From Cotesia glomerata (taxonomy: Eukaryota; Arthropoda; Insecta; Hymenoptera; Braconidae), in assembly GCF_020080835.1 (NCBI RefSeq), contig NC_058163.1, forward strand, positions 15,697,095-15,761,094: a DNA stretch of 64,000 nt, in the 5' to 3' direction. The notes under the pieces are model-generated. The model did not search any database and had not been told where the DNA came from. It saw only the letters and a program-made list of their open reading frames with translations. The position numbers were made by a program, and so were the translations under genes. Below, in pieces: positions 56,534 through 64,000 of this stretch (the stretch's first letter is position 1; each line of letters begins with the position of its first letter).

Positions 56534-59195
56534 ACTATGATGATTGTGGTTTAACAACCATCATGGTTGAAAGCGAAATGCTGGCTAGTGGATCTGTTTC
56601 AAGTTTCATTGAGGGCAAGCATTTTAATCGATGTAAAAGATTACACCCAATAGTGGCTTTAGGGCTATAAATAATGCATTTTAGATCTTTTTCAACATCT
56701 CAAAATATTCAAATAACTGAAGAGTTCGAAAAAGAAATTCAAAGATTACAAAATTGTCAGCAATTTTATTTTTTTATTCATAATGAAAACTTGAAAGAAC
56801 TTTACAATGATTATGCTATTTATGAGCAACAAATATTAAATGGTGAACATGGTAAAACTGCGCAATTTTACATGATTTACATCAAGCTTGTCAACCTTTA
56901 TTTACAGCTAAGCAGGAGCATTCGTGCAGGTGATTTCCAATTATATCTTGACATCTTAACAAAAATCACAAATTTATTTTTCGTTTTCGAGCATCAAAAT
57001 TATGCGAAGTGGACTGTCCAGTACCATTATAATTTAACAAAAGTTTCCACAACTCATCCTGGTTTAGAGCAAGACTTCCAAAAAGGATTCTTAAGCGTAC
57101 CAATAAACCATTCTCAAGGCAGCCTATTGACCTCACATTAGAGCAGACCATCAATGCAGATGCTGCGAGAACACTTACTGGTATCGCCAATCTGACTAAC
57201 TCGATCTCGGCTCGCCATCGGTGGGCAAGAAGTCATGACATCCGCTCAACAATAATTACACATGTGTTAGAAGAGTTAGGAATATCCAAGAAGCAAGATA
57301 TTTCAGCAGAACTGCAGCCGCATAATATCAGAAAAAGTTGTCGTCAACTTGAGAAGTTAATAAACTCGTTCGATCAATATGTGAATCCATTCAGCTTAGA
57401 TTTATCGCCAGATCAGTTATTTAACATAGCTTCTGGGAAAGCAGCATCATCTGAAGTTATACAGTTCCTGTTAAATATCCAAAGAATCGGTGAGGAATTA
57501 TGAACAATTTTTATATCTGAATCTGCATCTGATCCAAAAAGATTTGAAAAAGCCATTAAAAAGACACCTATACATAACTTTTCAAGTTTACTTGTGAAAA
57601 AGAAGTCTGTAAAAATTGGAGGTAAGCATCAAGAGATCAAGTTGCAGTGAGATTTATTCGGACATTTATTGGGAATTTCAATGGACCACCATATTGATGT
57701 TTTAAAAATTTTATCGTTTCCCATAACTCCAGTACCTCTTGCTTTATGTCATTTAGATGGTGGTTTCTGTAAAACTGACAAGTCTGTACTTATAAAATGC
57801 CTTGAACCAAATTTAGGTCAAGATCCGCCACATAGTACAGATGTACTCTTAATTGATGGATTTGTCATCCTTCATTCTATGGAAGAGGTTCCCAAAACGT
57901 TCGGAAGTATTTCGAAGAAATTCTTGCAAATGGTATCGAAATATTCCTCCCGAAAAATTGATATAATCTTTGACCAGTATTTTTGTCCGTCAATAAAAGA
58001 TAATGAAAGATGTCTACAACATGAATCATCGTTGATTGATTACACTATTTCTGGGCCTGACCAAGTGCGACTTTCGGATTTTGCAAAAGAATTAAAAAAC
58101 ACAAAATTTAAGAAGGCTCTTGTAGACTTTTTCGGAAAACATTGGTGTAGTGAGGAAATGAAATTATTTTTAGGCAATCGAAAGATTCATTTAAATTTCC
58201 GAAATTGTCAATCATATCAAGTTGTTGATGAGAAGATACAGTCATGTATTGTTGAAGATTTATGTTGTACTTCACACGAAGAAACAGATACAGAAATTAT
58301 CTATCATGCTAGCAATATCGCTGAACAGTCGAATATTGTTATCAGAGCCTCTGATACCGATATTTTAATCATAATGATTGGTAATATGGCACACTGGGAT
58401 AATTCTAAATATAATATTTGGATGCTCAATGGAACAGGAAATAATGAAAGATATATTAACATCAAAAAAATTTATACAAAGCATGGTGAATTGTTAGCTA
58501 AAAGTTTAATCGGCTTCCATGCGTTTACCGGATGTGATTTTAATTCCGCTTTTTTTAATAAAGGGAAGAAAAAACCTTTTACATTGCTAAAAAGAAATAC
58601 AGAATTCCAAAAAGCATTTGCTGCTCTTGGTGAAGAAAATTTAACAAAGGACCAACTACAAGACCTATTTAATGTTATTCAACAATTTGTTTGCCAACTC
58701 TACAATGCCAAAAAATTTCAGGACGTCGAGGATGGAAGATTCCAACTATTTGTCCGCAATTACAAAGCTTCAGACATCAATGAAAATTTCAGCAAAAAAG
58801 TGCAAAATTTTGACGCATACTCAATTCCACCGTGTAAGAGTGAACTTTACCAACAATTTCTGAGAGCTCATTATATTTCTATGATTTGGAAAAATGCTTA
58901 CAAAAAGCAACCTACTGCTTTAAACCCATTGGATTATGGTTGAATTAAGCAGGACAACAAATTAGTCTTCAAATGGTTCGAAGGAGATCAACTTCCATCT
59001 TTCGTGAGTGACTTAATCACCGATGTTCCTAGTAAGTTAATAAAAATCAATTTTTTATCGAATATGTTCAAATCAATTTACAGATTATTTATATTATAAA
59101 ACTTTACGTTTAATTTTGCAGAATCCGATTCAATGGATGATGAAGACGAGTTCAACGATGATAACCATGACTCGGATAATGATGATGATGATTAA
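56534..59195 (+). pseudogene. Element G protein, C-terminal part with XPG/FEN-like nuclease
   Basis: Continues from 51423: IMVESEMLASGSVSSFIEG, then a stop, 56674-57141 (THPGLEQDF), a shift, LTLEQTINADAARTLTGI, and a frame to 57503 with stops near 57503 and 57648. The frame at 57669-58943 is intact and holds nuclease motifs. With residue 1 at 57669 these are: LIDG (D63), IIFDQYF (D102), EETDTE (204-209), ASDTD (D229, D231) and TGCDFNSA (D290). These match the order of metal-binding acids in FEN1/XPG enzymes, which cut flap or branched DNA. TGA at 58941 replaces an expected Trp codon. The frame continues (FKWFEGDQLPSF) to a GTAAGT...TTTTGCAG intron (59032-59121) and an acidic last exon ending at 59195. 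Confidence 0.7.
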
Positions 59196-59539
59196 TGAAG
59201 ATCAAAATCAATAAATATTTATACCTATATACATATATATTGATTTAGTAGTGCATGCATGATTGTTTTTTATTTATCTAACGTTTAAATTTTGTATTCA
59301 ATAAATAAATGTAGAAAGTAAAATACAAATTTAAATTATTTTTTGTTTTTAGCAGTATACTTTAATATTTAAGATTTTTTCGTAATGTATCTCCTTCTTT
59401 ATCGTTTAACTTTAAAAGTTTAGTATATCTATATACTAAATATGTAGTCTATAGACTACATGCAAGATATTAATTTCATTAAATACAGTGTTTAAGTAAA
59501 TTATATTAATGTAAAACTGCTATCGTAATAAATAGACAT

Positions 59540-59948
59540 CTGACCGGGTAGTATCTCAGATTTTGTTATCTGCTGATGTTTATACACAATGAATATGTCT
59601 GCCGTTATCAATATAAGTTTTTAAGACTATAATAAATAAAATATACTGATGGCAGATCTGGTCAATTAATTTCAAAAAAAATTTTTTTTAACATTTTCAA
59701 AATTGTCTGCCACAATTTTAAACGCGTGATAATAGTCTGCCATTGTTATTTTCCATTTATAATAAAAAGATATTTTTAAATAACAAAACGGCAGACGTGG
59801 TCAAATGCATTTATAAATAGCCAAAAATCGATACCTGTCTTACCTGCGCACTCGCCGCGTCCACCACTTTGGGCTTAGTGAGTCCCTATCTCATGTACAG
59901 TAGGTATAGGGGCCTCAATGCACAAAAACCCAGGTCTGGTCAAATACA
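59540..59948. repeat. Right inverted repeat of element G
   Basis: About 410 bp, complementary to 48578-49006, again with five GGCAGA/TCTGCC cores. About 340 bp of AT-rich 3' UTR, with AATAAA near 59210, separates it from the gene. Confidence 0.85.
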
Positions 59949-59958
59949 TGTATTTGAA

Positions 59959-61262
59959 TCTATATAAATATATATATTTAAGAGATTTCTACATATATAC
60001 TCACTAATCACGATATCTCTGGAACTATAAGACCTAGAGACTTGAAATTTGGTAGAAATATTACTTTTACCATGGAGAGGTCAGCTAAGAACGGATTTTA
60101 GGAAATTCCTCCCCCAAAGGGGTTTGCGGGGGCGTTAACAATGAAAAATTCCCGTTTTTAAACTATAGCTCCTATAGACTACAAATTTTGTAGAAATCTT
60201 CTGTAAGAGATGTAGAAATAATCTATGAACAAATTTTACGATATCTCACCCCCACAGGGGGTTGCGGGGGGGGGGGCTATTAACAATAAAAATTTTTAAT
60301 TTTCAAGCTATAACTCCCATCGACTTCAAATTTGGTAGAGTCTTCTGTAAGTGATGTAAAAATAATTCATGAACGAATTTTACGATATCTCACCCCTACA
60401 GGGTGTTGCGGGGGTAAGTATTAATAATGAAAATTTTTAATTTTCAAGCTATAGCTCCTATCGACTCCAAATTTGGTAGGAATCTTCTGTAAGTGATGTA
60501 AAAATAATTTATAAACGAATTCTACGATATCCCACCTCACAGGAGGTTGCGGGAGTGGATGTTACAATGAAAATTTTGAAATTCTAAGGTGTAGCTCCTA
60601 TATGCTCCAAATTTAGTAAAAATCTGCTATATGTGAGGTATCAATGATCTAAGAGCGGATTTTATAACCTATTCCCAATATGGGTTTCGGGGTGGGTGTT
60701 AACAATGACAATTTTGAATTTCCAAGCTATAGGGCCTACATGCTCTAAATTTGGTAGGAATCTTCTATATGTGATCTAGAAATAATTCATGAACGAATTT
60801 TACGATATTCGACCCTAAAAAAGATTGTGGGGGCGTTCACAATGAAAAATTCCCGTTTGTAATACATAGCTTTTATAGACACCAAATTTGGTAGGAACCT
60901 TTTATATGTGACAGAGAAATAATCTACGAGCGGATTTCACGAGAAACTACCCCCAAAAAGGACTGCGGGGATGGGTGTTAACAGTAAAAATATCGAATTC
61001 TAACCCCAAAAGAGATTGCGGGGGCGTGAACAATGTAAATCTCTCATTTTCAAACAATAGTTTCCATGGATTCAAAGTTTCGTTGGAACCGTTTATTTAT
61101 AAAGTAGAAATCATCTCAAATAGGATCTTATAAAATTCCTCCCTAACATAGAAGTGCGGGAATAATAATTGTAAAAAAATTTATATTCTTCAAATACTGT
61201 TCCTACAGATATAAAATTTGATAGAATCATACTCTCTAAGCATAAATTAGTGAAAATTCCCT
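59959..61262 (+). mobile_element. Helitron-like sequence with ~140 bp tandem array
   Basis: It begins TCTATATAAATATATAT after an A, like the Helitron at 51505. It then repeats a unit of about 140-146 bp roughly nine times (60020, 60162, 60303, 60447, 60587, 60727, 60864, 61052 and a decayed last unit). Each unit has a CTATAGCTCCTA-like start, CAAATTTGGTAG, GAACGAATTTTACGAT and a run of C then G (CACCCC...TTGCGGGGG). One unit of the same kind is present in the Helitron at 51530-51670. No 3' terminus was found before the BEL remnant. Confidence 0.55.
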
Positions 61263-61274
61263 TTAATAATTGTT

Positions 61275-61361
61275 TACGCGTTTTAATTGAGATATCCAGA
61301 CCTAAACCTGATCCCCGCTTTTCCGCTCTTTCAACATTTTTCATTGGTCCCTCAAGCCGGA
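61275..61361 (+). promoter_or_regulatory. BEL element II: 5' LTR remnant and primer binding site
   Basis: The last ~70 bp of a BEL LTR (TTTTAATTGAGATATCCAG...AACATTTTTCA, compare 23879-23943) are followed at once by TTGGTCCCTCAAGCCGGA (61344-61361). That is close to the complement of the 3' end of tRNA-Tyr, with two differences. It marks the 5' end of BEL element II; the rest of the LTR is missing. Confidence 0.65.
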
Positions 61362-61570
61362 TCAGGCTAGCTCTATCTCAATTAATTTAATTAATCATAC
61401 TGCTAAAAATTGTTTTGTGTTAAGTGAAGTGTAATACCGCTAGGAAAGGTCGAGTGTCAGGAGCATCGCAGAGCACATCGGGTGCTGCTCCTGATAGTCA
61501 TTCGTACACCGGTACGATGAACTTTCCGTTTATTAAGACTGAAAACTCGACTTCGGGCCTTAAATAACCT
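61362..61570 (+). other. BEL element II leader and gag remnant
   Basis: About 200 bp with short frames and stops. Most of gag must be deleted, because the zinc-knuckle region follows within 250 bp of the primer site. Confidence 0.5.
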
Positions 61571-64000
61571 CGATATGGAGAATTACACAAGATAGTTGAA
61601 AAATGCAATTTGTGCTTCAACTTTCGTGTTCCGCACCGCGCCGCAGATTGCAAGACCGCTCAAGATTGCCGAAAATGTGGTCGACGTCACTACATGTCCA
61701 TCCATTTTGGATGCACCAACGAAACCAGCTTCACCGCAGTCTACATCTTCCGCACAGATTAGCTTTCCGCTCAAGTTTTGCGAGCTACCGCCTTAGTCCA
61801 GGTATGCCCGCATCATGGCAATCCAATCACCGCCAGAGTGTTGATTGATCAAGGTTCAGAGCTCTCATCAATGAGACAGTCGCTCTTCAAGAAGCTTGGA
61901 CAACCGCTACAGCGTGACATGGTCATGCTCAAGGGCATTGGCAATGTCTCCGCAGGAAGCTCACTAGGTGTGAGCACAATTGAGCTTCGTTCGCTGTGTA
62001 CGACCGCATCAATGCATGTCACCATGCATATTCTACCGACACTGACGGTAGATCTTCCATCGTTCGTGATCGCTGATCCGAAATGGCCGCATCTTGAGAA
62101 TCTCAAGCTCGCTGACCCGCAATATCTACAGCCACGCCCTGTAGATATTATTCTAGGTGCATCACCAGCCGCACAGATCATGAACGCAGAGATTTAACGA
62201 GGACCTCGCAATGCTCCTATTGCACAATCCACCACGCTTGGTTGGATTGTCTATGGAGCTGTCACCGCTAAACACGCTTCAACATCACACGCAGCATTAC
62301 ATGAGTCAGTAGATACAGAATTACAAGACGCTATCGCTAAGTTTTGGGAACAGGAAGAGGTTCCATCAGGTAATTCACCGCTCAACACCGCTGAAGAAGA
62401 CGAATGTGAAATTCACTTTCGTCAAACGCATTATCGACAGCCTGATGGACGCTACGTAGTGAGATTACCGCTTAAGGCCCTTGAGAGTCAACTTGGCGAC
62501 TCTATCAACGCAGCTATGGGGTCACTCCGCAGATTAATAACTCGCTTGTCGCGAGAAAGAGAATATTCTGACATGTATCGTGCATTCATGGCAGAATACA
62601 TTCAACTAGGACACATAATACGAATACCAGTCAACGAATTGCCCGCAAACGCTTACTTCTTGCCTCACCATGGGGTATTGAAGCTTGATAGTGCCACTAC
62701 GAAGCTCCGGACAGTGTTCAATGGTTCCTGTGCAACATCTACAGGAATTTCATTGAACGACATTCTCCACGCAGGACCCAAAACGCAAATTGACATTTTT
62801 GATGTGATGTTGAGAATCAGCTGCAGCAGGATTCTATTCGCTACTGACATCACCAAGATGTTCAGACTGATTGAGGTCGACTCGCTTGATTGGCCGCTTC
62901 AGTGCATTCTCTGGATAGATGAGAATGACTTAATAAACGCTTACTGTCTCAAGACAGTCACATACGGAACCGCTAGTGCACCTTTTGACGCAGTACGTGT
63001 GCTTATCTGTTGGTGGAGCTGTTGCTCCAATGTTGAAAACACGCTACGTAGATGACATCTACGGTGGAGCAGACAACGAAGAAGACGCTATCAAGGCTGC
63101 AGTACAAACAAAAGCTCTGTGTGCAGCAGGCTGCTTCCCACTTGCCAACTGGGCTAGCAATAGCCCACGGTTACTCGCTGAAGTCGCTCCAGAAAAGCAG
63201 CTGGATACACCGCTTAAAGAAATCAGTGATGCACCAGTAAAAGTCCTGGGCATGTACTGGAATTCACGCACTGACGCTCTCCAGTTCAAGTACACGCTAC
63301 CGCCAGAGACGCCCAAGACAAAAAGAGCTATTTTGTCTGAAATCGCTAAGCTGTATGATCCGCTAGGACTTTTCACACCAATAGTCGTCAAAGCCAAGAT
63401 CTTTATGCAAGATCTGTGGCTAGATAGAGTGTCATGGGATGAACAATTGTCACCATCACTCATTCACAAATGGACTGGATACCGCGAGGATCTTCGAAAC
63501 ATCGAATCCATCCGCATTCCACGCTGGAATAATATAGCACCTGGAGCAACTATGGAATTGCACGGGTTCTCAGACGCTTCGCAAAACGCTATGGCTGCCG
63601 CTGTTTATTTGAGAGTCACTGACGCTGATGGGAACACAAAGGTCTAACTTTTGTGTTCAAAAACGCAAGTAGCACCGCTGAAGACCATGACAATCCCACA
63701 CTTGGAATTATCTGCCGCATGGTTGCTAACACAACTGATACTTCATGTCAAAGAAGTTCAGTCGCTTGAAAATGTCAGGATCAATCTCTGGACTGACTCC
63801 GCTGTGACTTTCGCATGGATTAAAAGTCCAGCAATCCGCTGGAAGACATTCGTCCGCAATAGAGTGGGAAAAATCCAAGAAACGCTTCGAGATGTCTCCT
63901 GGAAATTTATTCCAGGAAAACAAAACCCCGCTGACTGCGCTTCAAGAGGTATACCTACGCTAAAACTGAAACAACACGCTCTCTGGTGGCATGGACCAAC
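61571..64000 (+). pseudogene. BEL/Pao gag end, protease, RT and RNase H (element II, runs off window)
   Basis: In one frame: a CCHC-type knuckle region (CNLCFNF, then CRKCGRRH), TAG at 61760, a protease with IDQGSELSSM (BEL proteases often lack the DTG form), TAA at 62195, then the RT with FLPHHGVLK, LRTVFNGSC, AGPKTQIDIFDV and GTASAPFDAVRVL. A deletion of about 12 codons with a frame change lies near 63008-63022. The frame then continues with TRYVDDIYGGADN (YVDD catalytic box), LYDPLGLFTPIVVKAKIF, and RNase H (LHGFSDASQNAMAAAVY). TAA at 63645 is in frame, and the sequence goes on (LELSAAWLLTQ, LWTDSAVTFAWI, GKQNPADCASRG) to the window edge. Integrase would lie beyond. The four lesions make it a pseudogene. 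Confidence 0.85.

Larger units (their letters stand above)
48578..59948 (+). mobile_element. Academ-like DNA transposon (G), 11.4 kb with nested elements
   Basis: Long inverted repeats start TGTATTTGACCAGACC and end GGTCTGGTCAAATACA, and a 4 bp duplication TGTA flanks it (48574-48577 and 59949-59952). The gene on the plus strand is split by element F. The coded protein has cysteine-rich N-terminal regions and a C-terminal XPG/FEN-like nuclease. As I recall the Academ superfamily, it combines a cysteine finger region, an XPG-like nuclease and 3-4 bp duplications, so Academ is the best fit, but this was not tested by search. Without F it is about 6.3 kb. Confidence 0.65.

Overview
This 64 kb window looks like a eukaryotic, most likely insect, heterochromatic or intergenic locus built almost entirely from nested and decayed transposable elements in very AT-rich DNA. 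I find no host gene. The evidence for an insect is the mix of element types: Gypsy and BEL/Pao LTR retrotransposons, an R4/Dong-type LINE in (TAA)n, two CR1/Jockey-group LINEs whose ORF1 ends in a domain like the C-terminus of baculovirus FP protein, Helitrons, and Academ-like DNA transposons. A parasitoid wasp is possible but is only a guess.

Left part (1-23.3 kb). Blocks of one AT-rich satellite (monomer near 20 bp, ATTATAAAAATTAATTTTA) are separated by insertions: a solo LTR (family A, 654-3833) split by a second solo LTR (family B, 1124-3252, TSD ATCT); a foldback element with arms of about 530 bp (4315-6097); a tRNA-derived SINE ending in a long (TAA)n tract; an R4/Dong-type LINE with an open reading frame for RT plus restriction-like endonuclease (7372-11023); a second, 5'-truncated copy of it in the next (TAA)n tract (11072-13066); a CR1-like LINE (K, 13205-17515); a truncated LINE (L, 17520-20935) carrying an unidentified 915 bp insert; and a second family B solo LTR (21328-23219, TSD AATT).

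Middle part (23.3-48.5 kb). Two BEL LTRs of 629 bp lie in opposite orientation and share about 265 bp of flank (23315-24212 and 28797-29688). Between them are a 2.5 kb solo LTR (D) inserted in a palindromic repeat, a Helitron end and simple repeats. A BEL element on the minus strand (29060-48530) is split by a Gypsy element (31237-47805). The Gypsy leader holds solo LTR E (32838-41054), LTR E holds CR1-like LINE M, and LINE M holds a MITE (36411-37319): five levels of nesting. The Gypsy element has a tRNA-Leu-type primer site, gag, two tandem retropepsin-like domains, RT, an RNase H-like domain that has lost acidic residues, and a long extension that ends in a macro-domain-like segment. No integrase is seen before it is cut off.

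Right part (48.5-64 kb). An 11.4 kb DNA transposon (G, 48578-59948) has inverted repeats of about 410-430 bp, a 4 bp TSD (TGTA), cysteine-rich N-terminal domains and an XPG/FEN-like nuclease with a full set of acidic motifs. A related, internally deleted element (F, 51424-56529) sits inside its gene, and a Helitron (51505-53179) sits inside F's left inverted repeat. After G come a Helitron-like array of about 140 bp tandem units and a plus-strand BEL element (61275 to the window edge) with protease, RT and RNase H.

Almost every reading frame carries stops or frameshifts, so little here is likely to be active. Many frameshifts lie in homopolymer runs and could be sequencing errors. All family names come from motif recognition, not database searches.
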